A DNA stretch of 64,000 bases from Acinetobacter brisouioides (GTDB taxonomy: Bacteria > Pseudomonadota > Gammaproteobacteria > Pseudomonadales > Moraxellaceae). Location: positions 124,001 to 188,000 of the forward strand of contig NZ_SJNX01000006.1 in assembly GCF_004331075.1 (NCBI RefSeq), given 5' to 3'. Under the pieces are notes generated by a model. The model was given only the letters and a program-made list of their open reading frames with translations. It was not told the DNA's origin and made no database searches. This document shows positions 10,021-18,847 of this stretch, piece by piece. The translations under genes were made by a program, and so were the position numbers. How positions within the stretch are numbered: position 1 is the stretch's first letter; each line of letters starts with the position of its first letter.

Positions 10021-10219
10021 TTATGCAGCAGTAACATGTGCTTTCATTTTTTTGGCAGCAAGCCAAATTATGGCAATTGAACTTAAATAAAATACGACCT
10101 GCATCTGAGTTGGCGTTGCTTCATAAGCCACCACTCCATGTAGCCGCATGCTTAGCGCAGAGTCATTACGAATCAGCCCCGATAAACAAGGTCGCTTCTA
10201 GCATCTCCCTGAAAACGGT
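10021..10219 (-). pseudogene. FTR1-type iron permease, internally deleted remnant
   Basis: Two parts of an FTR1/EfeU-like permease are joined here. On the minus strand, 10219-10190 encodes TVFREMLEATLFIG, carrying the REXLE iron-binding motif of the first FTR1 helix. It soon meets a stop. In another frame, from about 10172 down to the TAA at 10021, is an FTR1-like C-terminus (DSALSMRLHGVVAYEATP, then a hydrophobic helix and AAKKMKAHVTAA). Intact FTR1 proteins have about 280 residues; under 70 codons remain. The cupredoxin gene just upstream is the usual partner of FTR1. The assignment rests on motif reading and should be tested by alignment. Confidence 0.7.
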
Positions 10220-10251
10220 TCATTCTGTTCCAAATATGGACAACCCTTTAA

Positions 10252-10599
10252 TTAGTTGGCAACAACTGCACCCATTGCTGTTTCAGGATTAAATTCGCCA
10301 AAAAATTCATAGCGACCTGGTTTTAACGGGCCAATATAAATGACTGCCTTGGCTCCAGCTGGAATCCGTTTTTCACGGCTTAAGGAATGGCTTTCAAATT
10401 CCTCTGGTGTGGCATCCAGATTACTTACATTCAATTTAATCCGCTGATTCGCTGCAACTTTAATTTCTGCAGGTTCAAAACGGTGATTTTTAATCACCAA
10501 AGACTGCTCGGCATCAGCGGCATGTACTTGCACCATACTTGTTGCAGAAGCAAGCAAGACACCCAGAATCAATTTTTTTACAGAAAATTTCGTACGCAT
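10252..10599 (-). CDS. Periplasmic cupredoxin-domain protein
   Basis: A 115-residue exported protein with a signal peptide (MRTKFSVKKLILGVLLASATSMVQVHA) and a small cupredoxin fold (FEPAEIKVAANQRIKLNV, later GPLKPGRYEFFGEFNP). Such proteins accompany FTR1 permeases and are thought to oxidise or pass metal in the periplasm. The start at 10599 is chosen because AAGGTG lies 7 bp upstream and a signal peptide begins there; the open frame extends to 10749 without one. The classical Cys-His-Met copper set is not complete, so copper binding is uncertain. A Fur-like sequence lies upstream. Confidence 0.8.
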   Translation of the reverse strand: MRTKFSVKKLILGVLLASATSMVQVHAADAEQSLVIKNHRFEPAEIKVAANQRIKLNVSNLDATPEEFESHSLSREKRIPAGAKAVIYIGPLKPGRYEFFGEFNPETAMGAVVAN

Positions 10600-10650
10600 T
10601 GACAACACCTTGAGCAATTGAACATGAAACATACTAGGATTGTCGCAATA

Positions 10651-10673
10651 ATAAATGATAATTAATACTAATC
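10651..10673. promoter_or_regulatory. Possible Fur box upstream of the cupredoxin operon
   Basis: The stretch around AATGATAATTAATACTAAT resembles the GATAAT-rich Fur consensus and sits about 55-75 bp before the cupredoxin start, in a position fitting iron repression. The match is by eye. Confidence 0.5.
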
Positions 10674-10749
10674 GCAAGTGAGAATTCTTAACTTTTATTG
10701 TATAAAACAATTGGATTTTTATGACAAGATCTTCTAAAACAGCATTCAT

Positions 10750-11264
10750 CAGCCATTGAACAAAAAAATATCTTGTTGATTTAATAAAACATTAAGATCT
10801 TTTGACATTTACGATGCAAAAAAATAGCGTAGAAGTAAAATTTAATCGCCAAACTCAATTTATCCCTCATCATGTGCCGTACAACACTTACAAAGCAACA
10901 TCGGTGAAAATAACTCAAAAATTCATTTAGCTATTCAAGCTAATATTCCCAAAAAAATTCAATATGCAATTAGATAACAATCACATGGATTGGTATTTAT
11001 ATAACATCAATTATTTAGTTAGGAATGCATTGACCAATCAAGTAGAGAAATGGCTATACATTATGGCAAGCCAAAATAAAATTATGGAAATTCTGTCGCC
11101 CTAGTTTTTATATTTATTTAGCAATCATGCTGAAATACCCACAGCCTCTAAACCATCCATTTTCCAAGAACGAATAAGCTGTACGGATATAACTTGGACA
11201 GATTTTATAGTTATGTAGCAACGTAACAAGATGAGCATCTGTTGATTTTAAAATAGCCACTCAA
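10750..11264. other. Intergenic region with two short open frames of unknown status
   Basis: Two small plus-strand frames are present, 10814-10930 (38 codons) and 10964-11104 (46 codons, ending KIMEILSP). Neither has a clear ribosome-binding site nor a family I recognise. They may be decayed coding DNA or chance. No RNA gene is seen here. Confidence 0.4.
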
Positions 11265-11265
11265 T

Positions 11266-11298
11266 AAAAAACCCCAAACGCTATGTTTGGGGTTTTTT
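11266..11298. terminator. Terminator after tRNA-Phe (first copy)
   Basis: A 14-bp stem (11266-11279 with 11285-11298) with A/T tails lies just past the 3' end of the minus-strand tRNA. Confidence 0.85.
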
Positions 11299-11304
11299 AG
11301 AATA

Positions 11305-11380
11305 TGGTGGCGGGACCCAGGATCGAACTGGGGACACACGGATTTTCAATCCGTTGCTCTACCGACTGAGCTATCGCGCC
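11305..11380 (-). tRNA. tRNA-Phe (GAA)
   Basis: A 76-nt tRNA on the minus strand with encoded CCA. The D arm (GCTC/GAGC), an anticodon stem-loop with GAA between TT and AA, and a TTCGATC T-loop are all present. The acceptor stem GGCGCGA/TCCCGCC has a C-C mismatch at the 5-68 pair. Confidence 0.95.
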
Positions 11381-11470
11381 AATTGCGTTGTATTAAGCCT
11401 GAACTTCATAAAAGTGTCAACGTAATATTTTGTTTTTAAACTTGTTTGACTAAGCTTTAAGCAAAAAAAA

Positions 11471-11491
11471 TCCCTGATTAGGAATCAGGGA
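11471..11491 (-). terminator. Terminator after tRNA-Phe (second copy)
   Basis: The inverted repeat TCCCTGATT / AATCAGGGA lies between the two tRNA genes and is followed on the minus strand by a run of eight T. Confidence 0.8.
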
Positions 11492-11508
11492 TTGAAAACA
11501 CAAATTCA

Positions 11509-11584
11509 TGGTGGCGGGACCCAGGATCGAACTGGGGACACACGGATTTTCAATCCGTTGCTCTACCTACTGAGCTATCGCGCC
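11509..11584 (-). tRNA. tRNA-Phe (GAA), second copy
   Basis: Identical to the first copy except for one base in the D loop (AGTAGGTA instead of AGTCGGTA). It carries the same acceptor-stem C-C mismatch. A terminator separates the two copies, so each probably has its own transcript. Confidence 0.95.
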
Positions 11585-11667
11585 AATGTGGGCGTATTAA
11601 ACAATTTAATAGTTCAGACGTCAAGTATTAAATGCAAAAAAATGTATATTTGTGTATTTTTTCAGCA

Positions 11668-12069
11668 TTATTTCAATGTGCTTGGAATAAGAGGCAGTTT
11701 GCCCAAATGCGCCAAACAACGATGAATAGCGCCACAACCCGGTATAAAATGCTCAACCTGTTTGTCCTGTTCCATACGGCAAACTTCAGCAACTAGTCGC
11801 TCGGCAACCCCGCGCCCACGGTTGGCAGGATGTACCACGATATACTGCAAGGTACGTTCATCCCCACTACCCGTACACCAAATTGCGCCAATAATACGGG
11901 TATTAAATTCTGCGGTATAAAGTAAGGTATACTGAGCAAGATTGTGCTCAAGTTGATCAACTGCATCTTGCCCGTCGCTAAATTCAGGGCTGGTATCGTA
12001 TAAACGCTCAAGTTGATTGCGTATATCTTCATCGGCAATCGAAGTATAGGCATGTACGGTAATAGGCAT
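11668..12069 (-). CDS. PanZ-like GNAT-family protein (acetyl-CoA sensor)
   Basis: A 133-residue GNAT-fold protein. The acetyl-CoA-binding loop is visible as [16 protein letters not shown] (about residues 78-93). Size and overall plan resemble PanZ/PanM, the acetyl-CoA-dependent factor that promotes cleavage of pro-PanD and represses pantothenate synthesis in enterobacteria. PanZ-like annotation is common for this position in Acinetobacter. It is divergent from hisB across a 90-bp promoter region. A free-standing acetyltransferase is the alternative; panD is not in this window. Confidence 0.65.
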   Translation of the reverse strand: MPITVHAYTSIADEDIRNQLERLYDTSPEFSDGQDAVDQLEHNLAQYTLLYTAEFNTRIIGAIWCTGSGDERTLQYIVVHPANRGRGVAERLVAEVCRMEQDKQVEHFIPGCGAIHRCLAHLGKLPLIPSTLK

Positions 12070-12158
12070 TGATTAACCCTCCTGAGCAAATTAATATGCT
12101 GTGTTCAGTATCACAGCTATTTTTATCGCAAAATTTGACGTTTTTGAGGAATGTGTCT

Positions 12159-12752
12159 ATGACGCAACGTATCAGTGAAGTGGTCAGAAATACCAACGAA
12201 ACCAAAATTCGAGTTCGGGTTAACCTCGATGGTACGGGTCAGGGCACATTAAATACTGGAGTTCCCTTTTTAGACCATATGATTGATCAAATCAAGCGGC
12301 ATGGTCTATTTGACATCGACATCCATTGTGATGGCGATCTGGAAATTGATGATCACCATACGGTTGAAGATTGTGGCATTACGCTTGGTCAGGCATTTGC
12401 TCAAGCACTTGGCAACAAAAAGGGTATTCGCCGCTACGGACATTTCTATGCACCGCTTGATGAAGCGTTATCACGTGTTGTAGTCGATATTTCGGGTCGC
12501 CCAGGATTGTTTATGGACATTCCATTTACTCGTGCAAGAATTGGAACCTTCGATGTCGATTTATTCTCAGAATTTTTCCAGGGTTTTGTCAATCATGCAC
12601 TGATGACCCTGCACATTGATAACCTGAAAGGCAAAAACAGCCACCACCAGATTGAGAGTGTGTTTAAAGCTTTTGCACGCGCGTTACGTATGGCATGTGA
12701 AGTTGATCCGCGCGCTGCTGACAGTATTGCATCAACCAAAGGGAGCCTGTAA
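12159..12752 (+). CDS. hisB: Imidazoleglycerol-phosphate dehydratase
   Basis: A 197-residue HisB, the manganese-dependent dehydratase of histidine biosynthesis (imidazole glycerol phosphate to imidazole acetol phosphate). The two metal-binding motifs of the family are present (FLDHM with DDHHTVED, and FQGFVNH with KNSHHQIES). ATG 12159 is chosen over an earlier in-frame ATG because GAGGA lies 8 bp upstream and the length then matches the monofunctional enzyme. Its stop overlaps the hisH start by one base (TAATG), so the two are translationally coupled. Confidence 0.95.
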   Translation: MTQRISEVVRNTNETKIRVRVNLDGTGQGTLNTGVPFLDHMIDQIKRHGLFDIDIHCDGDLEIDDHHTVEDCGITLGQAFAQALGNKKGIRRYGHFYAPLDEALSRVVVDISGRPGLFMDIPFTRARIGTFDVDLFSEFFQGFVNHALMTLHIDNLKGKNSHHQIESVFKAFARALRMACEVDPRAADSIASTKGSL

Positions 12753-13369
12753 TGACCCGTATTGCTTTACTTGATTATGGCATGGGCAACCTACACTCTG
12801 CGGCAAAAGCACTCGAGCATGTCGGAGCAACTGTGGATGTCACCAATGATCCAAAGCTGATTGCACAAGCCGATAAAATCGTATTCCCTGGTGTTGGGGC
12901 AATGCGTGACTGTATTCAGGGTATGCGCGAAGCAGGCATTGATGAAGTGATTCGCAACGCTGCATTTAATAAACCTGTCCTCGCGATTTGTGTCGGCATG
13001 CAGGCTTTGCTGGAAAGCTCTGAAGAAAATGGTGGCAGTGAAGCACTCGGTATTTTTGAAGGTGTAGTGAAACACTTCCCGAAAATCGAAGGCTTAAAAG
13101 TGCCACACATGGGCTGGAACCAAGTACATCAGCTTGACCCAAGCCATCCAATGTGGAACAACATCGAACAAGATGCGCGCTTCTACTTTGTACACAGTTA
13201 CTATGTTGAACCGAAAGATCAAGCCGTGGTTGCCGCAACTTGCGATTACGGACTAGAGTTCTGTACTGCGATTTTAAAAGACAACCTGTTTGCAACACAG
13301 TTTCACCCAGAGAAAAGTCATACTGCGGGTTTACAGTTGCTGAAAAACTTTGTGGAATGGGATATTTAA
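12752..13369 (+). CDS. hisH: Imidazole glycerol phosphate synthase, glutaminase subunit
   Basis: A 205-residue class I glutamine amidotransferase that feeds ammonia to HisF. The nucleophile Cys is in AICVGMQ and the catalytic His/Glu pair is in QFHPEKS. The oxyanion-hole glycine is near the start of the PGVGAM loop. Its partner hisF lies 3.6 kb further on, separated by unrelated genes. A clear intrinsic terminator follows at 13390-13420. Confidence 0.95.
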   Translation: MTRIALLDYGMGNLHSAAKALEHVGATVDVTNDPKLIAQADKIVFPGVGAMRDCIQGMREAGIDEVIRNAAFNKPVLAICVGMQALLESSEENGGSEALGIFEGVVKHFPKIEGLKVPHMGWNQVHQLDPSHPMWNNIEQDARFYFVHSYYVEPKDQAVVAATCDYGLEFCTAILKDNLFATQFHPEKSHTAGLQLLKNFVEWDI

Positions 13370-13389
13370 CCCTTTCATCAAACAGATCA

Positions 13390-13421
13390 ATCGACCTATA
13401 GTGTATAGGTCGATTTTTTTT
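13390..13421 (+). terminator. hisBH terminator
   Basis: An 11-bp perfect stem (13390-13400 with 13404-13414) with a GTG loop is followed by a T run. It ends only about 11 bp before the start of the next gene on the same strand. Confidence 0.85.
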
Positions 13422-13431
13422 GCCATCCCAC

Positions 13432-14022
13432 ATGTCTATAGACAAAACCACACTGACCCAACTTCCTGCTTTTCAGGGTTTAGATGCCCAGCAGATTATT
13501 GATGTTCATCAACCCGAACATTTTGAGCTATTTGAGCAACAAACTCAGCATGTTCAAGTTGTTGGTTTTGATACAGAAAGCAAACCAACTTTTCAAAAAG
13601 GCGAAACTCAAACTGGGCCACATCTGATCCAGATTGCCACTGAACATTACGCATTTTTATTTTCATACCATCAGTTCCAGCACCTTGTCCTGCAACAGTT
13701 TCTTGCCAACCCCGATATTCTCAAAGTAGGTTTTGGCCTGAAAAATGATCGTAAAATGTTGCACAAACATCAGTTACAGCTTGAAGGAATGTTTGATCTG
13801 TCACACCAGTTCAAATCATTTGGTTATCACAATCAGGTCGGGATTCAAACTGCGGTCGCATTGTTATTACAGCAGTATCTTCCTAAATCGAAACGCGTCA
13901 GATTATCCAACTGGAGTCAGCAGCCACTTTCGATCATGCAACGTACTTATGCTGCCAATGACGCCTACGCCAGCCTAAAAATCTATCTGGCGTTACAGCA
14001 AGAAAAGCTAAAATCCAAGTGA
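13432..14022 (+). CDS. 3'-5' exonuclease domain protein
   Basis: A 196-residue DEDD-type exonuclease resembling RNase D/WRN-exonuclease domains. Motif I is GFDTESKP (Asp and Glu), motif II lies in VGFGLKNDRKML, and motif III is YAANDAYASL. It lacks the HRDC domains of full-length RNase D, so it is a short, stand-alone exonuclease with unknown substrate. ATG 13432 is preferred; a TTG at 13420 lies in the T run of the preceding terminator. The terminator just upstream implies an own promoter or readthrough. Confidence 0.8.
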   Translation: MSIDKTTLTQLPAFQGLDAQQIIDVHQPEHFELFEQQTQHVQVVGFDTESKPTFQKGETQTGPHLIQIATEHYAFLFSYHQFQHLVLQQFLANPDILKVGFGLKNDRKMLHKHQLQLEGMFDLSHQFKSFGYHNQVGIQTAVALLLQQYLPKSKRVRLSNWSQQPLSIMQRTYAANDAYASLKIYLALQQEKLKSK

Positions 14023-14103
14023 TTAAAGATTAATGATTTAAAAATAGTTTGCTAAGATAAATCCCATTATTTTCTGATTGCAATTTTCATAAGGTGCTAC
14101 AGC

Positions 14104-14835
14104 ATGCTCATCATCCCAGCAATTGACCTTAAAGATGGTAAATGTGTCCGTTTGAAACAAGGACGCATGGAAGACGATACCGTTTTCTCTGACGATCCAG
14201 TGGCAACCGCAACCCATTGGGTCAATGAAGGCGCTCGCCGTCTACATTTGGTCGATTTAAATGGTGCTTTTGCAGGTACACCGATTCATAAAGGCGTGGT
14301 TGAAGCGATTGCCAAAGCACATCCAGACTTACCGATCCAGATCGGTGGCGGGATTCGCTCTTTCGAAACCATCGAACATTATTTGGAAGCTGGGGTTTCT
14401 TTTGTGATTATTGGCACAAAAGCAGCCAAAGAACCTGAATTTGTTGAAGAAGCCTGCAAGAAATTTGCTGGGCATATTATTGTCGGCATTGATGCCAAAG
14501 AAGGTTATGTCGCAACCGATGGCTGGGCAAATGTGCTTGACCTTAAAGCAACTGATTTGGCAAAACGCTTTGCAGATGCGGGCGTATCTAGCATTGTTTA
14601 TACCGACATCGCGCGTGATGGCATGATGCAAGGTGTCAATGTTGAACAAACTGTGGCTTTGGCAGACTACTGTGGTTTACCAATTATTGCCTCTGGTGGT
14701 GTAACTGACCTTGAAGATGTACGTGCATTGAAAGGCAGAACAGGGATTTTAGGTGCAATTACAGGTCGTGCAATTTATGAAGGCACACTCAACCTACGTG
14801 ATGCCCAAATCCTGCTGGATGAAGATAAAATCTAA
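14104..14835 (+). CDS. hisA: ProFAR isomerase (HisA)
   Basis: A 243-residue TIM-barrel enzyme of the fourth step of histidine biosynthesis. The catalytic aspartates are in the first strand ([12 protein letters not shown]) and in the second half ([10 protein letters not shown]), and the phosphate-binding GGGIRS and SGGV loops are intact. AAGGTG lies 8 bp before the ATG. It is followed by a strong bidirectional terminator. Confidence 0.95.
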   Translation: MLIIPAIDLKDGKCVRLKQGRMEDDTVFSDDPVATATHWVNEGARRLHLVDLNGAFAGTPIHKGVVEAIAKAHPDLPIQIGGGIRSFETIEHYLEAGVSFVIIGTKAAKEPEFVEEACKKFAGHIIVGIDAKEGYVATDGWANVLDLKATDLAKRFADAGVSSIVYTDIARDGMMQGVNVEQTVALADYCGLPIIASGGVTDLEDVRALKGRTGILGAITGRAIYEGTLNLRDAQILLDEDKI

Positions 14836-14851
14836 TTCTTCAGAAACGCAT

Positions 14852-14879
14852 AAAAAAGAGCTCATCAGAGCTCTTTTTT
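14852..14879. terminator. Bidirectional terminator after hisA
   Basis: A 12-bp perfect stem (14852-14863 with 14868-14879) with an ATCA loop and A/T tails lies between hisA and the convergent membrane-protein gene, overlapping that gene's stop. Confidence 0.9.
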
Positions 14880-15273
14880 AGTCTGCATACATGGGTTGCT
14901 CATCATTGAGTGCAATCACGCCACGTATCACCCGATATACAATCCAGATCCACGAAACGGTTGCAACCAGTCCCCAAAAGATAAACGCTGTCAATAATGT
15001 GCCAAGAAAAACATTAGGTTGATCAAAGCTAAAGAACAAATAGCCAAATGGCAGCACACCGATGACATTCCAAAACAGATACCACCAAACCGTGCGGATT
15101 TGCCAGGTAAAATGACTGGCATAAATCGTGCCCTGCATTGCATCACGCTTCACATAATTGACAATCAGAGCCACAACTGCCAAAACTCCAGCAGAGAAAA
15201 TCGCAAAACCATACAGCACATACAGCAGCAAAGTCAGATTTCTTTTCAGCTGTAACTCAGCTTCAACGTACAT
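14878..15273 (-). CDS. Small integral membrane protein, four predicted helices
   Basis: A 131-residue hydrophobic protein with membrane segments near residues 14-38, 58-78, 87-105 and 103-120. It resembles the DUF4870-type small membrane proteins in plan, but I cannot name a family with certainty. It is 15 bp downstream of the cold-shock/DUF1294 gene on the same strand, so the two are probably cotranscribed. Function unknown. Confidence 0.7.
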   Translation of the reverse strand: MYVEAELQLKRNLTLLLYVLYGFAIFSAGVLAVVALIVNYVKRDAMQGTIYASHFTWQIRTVWWYLFWNVIGVLPFGYLFFSFDQPNVFLGTLLTAFIFWGLVATVSWIWIVYRVIRGVIALNDEQPMYAD

Positions 15274-15288
15274 TCCTCTCTCCCCGAT

Positions 15289-15912
15289 CTAGTGCATGAA
15301 CTTCGGTAACAGTACAATCAATGCACATAACAGCATGATATTCAGCACAATCGTAGCAAAATAAATTTGACGGAAAGGTTGCTTTTGGGTTTTATGACGT
15401 AACTTTTGTTGTGCAAACCACGCCGCAGGCCACCCTCCGAGCAATGAAAGTAAGTGTAAGGTTTGCTCAGGCACACGGCGCAGGTTTTGCTGTGCTGCAC
15501 TTTTATCTTGCGCATACTGCCAGTAGCACAATGCATTGATGAGCAAGCTATACAACAGCAACCAACTTGGCAAAGCCCTAAGTCCAATCGCCACTAGCAA
15601 AAACAGAGCATACACTCCGATAGCTATCGCGATCGGGTGAAGTGATGAATGTGGCTTAGAAGCCAACTGGCTGGTTTGACGTGTATTTTTTGTCTGGTTT
15701 GCCTTGAGATAAACCACCTGCTTGGCACGAAAACGCCCGCGCTCATCTACAATCACCGCATAATCAAGGGCGCAGCCTACAATCGGACGTGGACCGCGCT
15801 GAGCAAAATCTTTAATATGCAAAAAGACCCGTGATTTGCTTAAATCATCAGGTTGAATAAATCCATATCCCTGATCATCAAACCATTCAACTAAGCGCCC
15901 TTGATCACGCAT
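15289..15912 (-). CDS. Cold-shock domain / DUF1294 fusion protein
   Basis: A 207-residue two-part protein. Residues 1-70 form a cold-shock (OB-fold) domain with the RNA-binding pattern GYGFIQPDD and VFLHI. Residues about 90-207 are a DUF1294 membrane domain with three to four hydrophobic helices (LLSLLGGWPAAWFAQQ is typical). The fusion recurs in proteobacteria and would tether a nucleic-acid-binding module to the inner membrane. It sits 3 bp after the homoserine kinase gene and is probably in one transcript with it. Confidence 0.8.
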   Translation of the reverse strand: MRDQGRLVEWFDDQGYGFIQPDDLSKSRVFLHIKDFAQRGPRPIVGCALDYAVIVDERGRFRAKQVVYLKANQTKNTRQTSQLASKPHSSLHPIAIAIGVYALFLLVAIGLRALPSWLLLYSLLINALCYWQYAQDKSAAQQNLRRVPEQTLHLLSLLGGWPAAWFAQQKLRHKTQKQPFRQIYFATIVLNIMLLCALIVLLPKFMH

Positions 15913-15915
15913 TTT

Positions 15916-16872
15916 TTATTTTTCTCCAAGCAATCGGCTTAAACGCTGCTGTAGCATGGCACGCATTTCATTTGGATTTTTACAATGCACATCATCACCG
16001 CCTCGTCCCTGCTCAGCATTCAAACGTGCCACATTTAAGCGTAAGAACCAGAAACGGCAAGCTGCCATGGCCAAGTACACATTTAAACATGCCTGTTCAT
16101 CGGCGGTCAGTGCGCGAACAGTTTGATAAGCATTTAAGTACGCTTGAAGTTTTTCAGCATCCAATTCAACATTCGGGAACTGGCTACAAAAATCATTGAT
16201 GGTAATCGCAACATCAAACAGCAATTCATCAAAATTCAGTTCAAAGAAATCTAAAATCCCTTTTAACTCATCGCCTTCAAATAATGTGTTGTCGCGGAAC
16301 AAATCCGAATGTACCCAGCCTTTTGGACGTTGTGGATACTGTCCTTGATACTGAGAAAATACCGCATAAATATGTTCCATGAGCGCTGCATCTTCTGCGG
16401 ACATGTTGGTTTTTAAACTTTGACCAATTGCAGTCCAGTAGACATGGTCACGGCTATGACTACGCGTTAACGGAAAATCTTGTAGTGCAACATGCAGCTT
16501 CGCCTGTGCTGTAGCAATTGCAGCGACTTGTGTCGTGGTTGTCGTTTCAGGATGTTCACCCCAAACCCGTGGTGCAACTTGTGCAGGTTTACCCACAATA
16601 TAATGAATCGCACGATCATGATGAATCAGTGGTGCAGCGACAGGAACACCGTGTGCTGCCAACTGTTGCAGGACGGGTACAAGCTCCCCTGCACTTTGTT
16701 CAGTTTCATTTTCAAACACTGTCAAAACAAACTGTTTTTGATCTTGAGTGACAATAAAATAGTTGGTGTTTTGAATACCCCCTTGAATCGGAATGAGTTC
16801 AACCACCTCCAATCCATAGGCCTCAGAAAACTGCTGAACTTCATCTAAACTCAAAGGAGTGTAAACCGACAT
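15916..16872 (-). CDS. thrB: Homoserine kinase, type II (APH fold)
   Basis: A 318-residue kinase of the aminoglycoside-phosphotransferase fold, matching the Pseudomonas/Acinetobacter-type ThrB that phosphorylates homoserine for threonine biosynthesis. The catalytic loop is WVHSDLFRDNTL and the metal-binding motif is ILDFFE (Asp). The start at 16872 (MSVYTPLSLDEVQQF) is chosen for its length and a purine-rich AGG site upstream; the open frame extends to 16917. It is divergent from hisF. Fructosamine-kinase-like activity is a less likely reading. Confidence 0.85.
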   Translation of the reverse strand: MSVYTPLSLDEVQQFSEAYGLEVVELIPIQGGIQNTNYFIVTQDQKQFVLTVFENETEQSAGELVPVLQQLAAHGVPVAAPLIHHDRAIHYIVGKPAQVAPRVWGEHPETTTTTQVAAIATAQAKLHVALQDFPLTRSHSRDHVYWTAIGQSLKTNMSAEDAALMEHIYAVFSQYQGQYPQRPKGWVHSDLFRDNTLFEGDELKGILDFFELNFDELLFDVAITINDFCSQFPNVELDAEKLQAYLNAYQTVRALTADEQACLNVYLAMAACRFWFLRLNVARLNAEQGRGGDDVHCKNPNEMRAMLQQRLSRLLGEK

Positions 16873-16984
16873 AGAAAACCTGCGTGAAACAAAATAAGTT
16901 TGGTAGAATGTGCGCATAGTTTACCAAGATGTCACCCATTCTCGGGAACTTTCTTTCCATAGACCGATACATTTGGATGTCACA

Positions 16985-17743
16985 ATGCTTGCAAAACGTA
17001 TTATTCCGTGCCTTGACGTTGATAATGGCCGCGTAGTGAAAGGCGTACAATTTTTAGATATTCGTGATGCAGGTGATCCTGTTGAAGTTGCACGCCGTTA
17101 TAACGAACAAGGTGCCGATGAAATCACCTTTCTCGATATTACTGCAACCCATCATGGACGTGACACCACGTATCGTACTGTAGAGCGCATGGCAGAAAGT
17201 GTGTTTGTACCGCTGACTGTGGGTGGTGGCGTGCGTAAAGTTGAAGATATTCGCTTGCTTCTGAATGCTGGCGCCGACAAAGTCAGCATTAACTCAGCAG
17301 CCGTATTTAATCCTGAATTTGTACAAGAAGCCTCTCAACGCTTTGGCGCACAATGTATTGTGGTTGCGATTGATGCCAAAAAAACAGGTGAAAACAAATG
17401 GGAAATCTTTACCCACGGTGGTCGTAAACCAACGGGGATTGATGCGATTGAATGGGCGGTCAAAATGGCAGACTATGGCGCAGGTGAATTACTGATTACC
17501 AGTATGGATGCCGATGGAACTAAAGCAGGTTATGACCTTGCTTTAATGCGCGCGATTAATGACCGTGTCACGATTCCGACCATTGCTTCTGGTGGTGTAG
17601 GCACCTTGCAACATTTGGCTGATGGGATTTTAAAAGGTGGTGCAGATGCAGTTCTTGCAGCCAGTATTTTCCACTTTGGTCAGCACACTATTCCCGAAGC
17701 CAAACAATTCCTGGCAGCACAAGGTATTGAAATGCGATTGTAA
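16985..17743 (+). CDS. hisF: Imidazole glycerol phosphate synthase, cyclase subunit
   Basis: A 252-residue HisF barrel, the cyclase partner of HisH that forms IGP and AICAR. Catalytic aspartates are in [14 protein letters not shown] and [14 protein letters not shown], with phosphate-binding GGGVRK and SGGVG. ATG 16985 gives the standard family length; the frame is open further upstream but without family similarity. A terminator follows at 17769. Confidence 0.96.
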   Translation: MLAKRIIPCLDVDNGRVVKGVQFLDIRDAGDPVEVARRYNEQGADEITFLDITATHHGRDTTYRTVERMAESVFVPLTVGGGVRKVEDIRLLLNAGADKVSINSAAVFNPEFVQEASQRFGAQCIVVAIDAKKTGENKWEIFTHGGRKPTGIDAIEWAVKMADYGAGELLITSMDADGTKAGYDLALMRAINDRVTIPTIASGGVGTLQHLADGILKGGADAVLAASIFHFGQHTIPEAKQFLAAQGIEMRL

Positions 17744-17768
17744 ACTACTTATTTTTAATAAAAATTTT

Positions 17769-17797
17769 AAAAAGATGACGATATGTCATCTTTTTTA
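17769..17797 (+). terminator. hisF terminator
   Basis: An 11-bp stem (17769-17779 with 17785-17795) is followed by T residues, 26 bp after the hisF stop. Confidence 0.85.
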
Positions 17798-17901
17798 TTT
17801 GACCAAAAAATAAAAAATGAATTTTATATTGATAAAATGTATATTTTTTGTAAAATATAGACTCAAAATTAATAACAAGTGAAACTAACTAAAGGTTAAC
17901 A

Positions 17902-18615
17902 ATGAAAAAACTTACATTATCAGTCATCGCACTCTCTTGTTTTACTGCTAGCGTTTCTAGCCATGCTGCGACTCTAGCTGAGTCTGCTTATGTTTCAGCG
18001 AAAGTAGGCGTGGGTATTGAAGATGCACATAGCAATAAAATTTCAGCCACTTTGATAGATTCATCAACAACGCCTGCGACAAGCACTTCAGGGAGTGCGT
18101 CTCTTAAAAGTGATTCACAGTCAGTATTTACTGGATCGCTTGCTTATGGTTTTAACTTAGCACCTGTTTACAATATCCCTGTGCGTGCTGAATTAGAATA
18201 TGCTTATCACGATAAAGCTGACTTTAGCTTTAAAGACCTTTGCTCAAGCTGCCAGCTCAGCACAAAAGTACAAACTGTGATGCTGAATGGTTACTATGAC
18301 TTTAAAAACAAAAGTGCCTTTACCCCATATGTCTCTTTAGGTCTTGGTAGTGCAAGCTTAAAAACCACAATACATGATGATTCTGGTTACTCTAAAACTA
18401 AAACTAACAATGATTTCGCATGGAGTGTTGGTCTGGGTGTTGCATATGCCATCAACCCAAACTTCAGCGTTGATCTAGGCTATCGTTATCTTGATGCAGG
18501 AAAAGCGTCAGTGAGTGACTCATTTACAAATGGCTCTACACTTACTCTTCATGAGAACACAAAATCACAAATCAGCTCAAATGACGTAACTCTAGGTCTA
18601 CGTTACGCATTCTAA
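17902..18615 (+). CDS. Opacity-family (Opa-like) outer-membrane beta-barrel protein
   Basis: A 237-residue exported barrel. The signal peptide MKKLTLSVIALSCFTASVSSHA is followed by eight predicted strands ending in LGLRYAF, with terminal phenylalanine as the assembly signal. The pattern AWSVGLGVAYAINPNFSVDLGYRY is typical of OmpA/Opa-like eight-stranded porins. A loop contains a CSSC pair (LCSSCQ). No OmpA peptidoglycan-binding domain follows. Function unknown; possible adhesin or small-solute channel. Confidence 0.8.
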   Translation: MKKLTLSVIALSCFTASVSSHAATLAESAYVSAKVGVGIEDAHSNKISATLIDSSTTPATSTSGSASLKSDSQSVFTGSLAYGFNLAPVYNIPVRAELEYAYHDKADFSFKDLCSSCQLSTKVQTVMLNGYYDFKNKSAFTPYVSLGLGSASLKTTIHDDSGYSKTKTNNDFAWSVGLGVAYAINPNFSVDLGYRYLDAGKASVSDSFTNGSTLTLHENTKSQISSNDVTLGLRYAF

Positions 18616-18631
18616 GATTTTAAAATTCAAT

Positions 18632-18660
18632 AAAGAGGGCTTATGCCCTCTTTATTTTTT
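18632..18660 (+). terminator. Terminator after the Opa-like gene
   Basis: A 9-bp stem (18632-18640 with 18645-18653) and a TTAT loop are followed by a T run. Confidence 0.85.
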
Positions 18661-18688
18661 TACATTAATCAATTGTTCATTTTTTGGC

Positions 18689-18716
18689 TTGACCTTTTAC
18701 ATAAATCCAGTAAAAT
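18689..18716 (+). promoter_or_regulatory. Sigma-70 promoter of tRNA-Thr
   Basis: TTGACC and TAAAAT are separated by 16 bp and lie just upstream of the tRNA gene. Confidence 0.55.
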
Positions 18717-18728
18717 TCTCGCCACGTT

Positions 18729-18804
<76 letters not shown>

Positions 18805-18813
18805 TCAAATTCT

Positions 18814-18847
18814 AAAAGCCTCAAGTTTGTACTTGGGGCTTTTTTTA
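18814..18847 (+). terminator. tRNA-Thr terminator
   Basis: A 13-bp stem with one G-T pair (18814-18826 with 18831-18843) is followed by seven T. The next 290 bp up to 19136 contain no gene that I can see. Confidence 0.85.

Noticed and set aside
10814..11104. Two short frames as possible genes
   Set aside because: No ribosome-binding sites or recognisable homology; listed only as content of the intergenic region.
11492..11725. Open frame of 77 codons on the plus strand
   Set aside because: Its first part is the antisense of the second tRNA-Phe gene; frames over tRNA genes of this kind are a known artefact.
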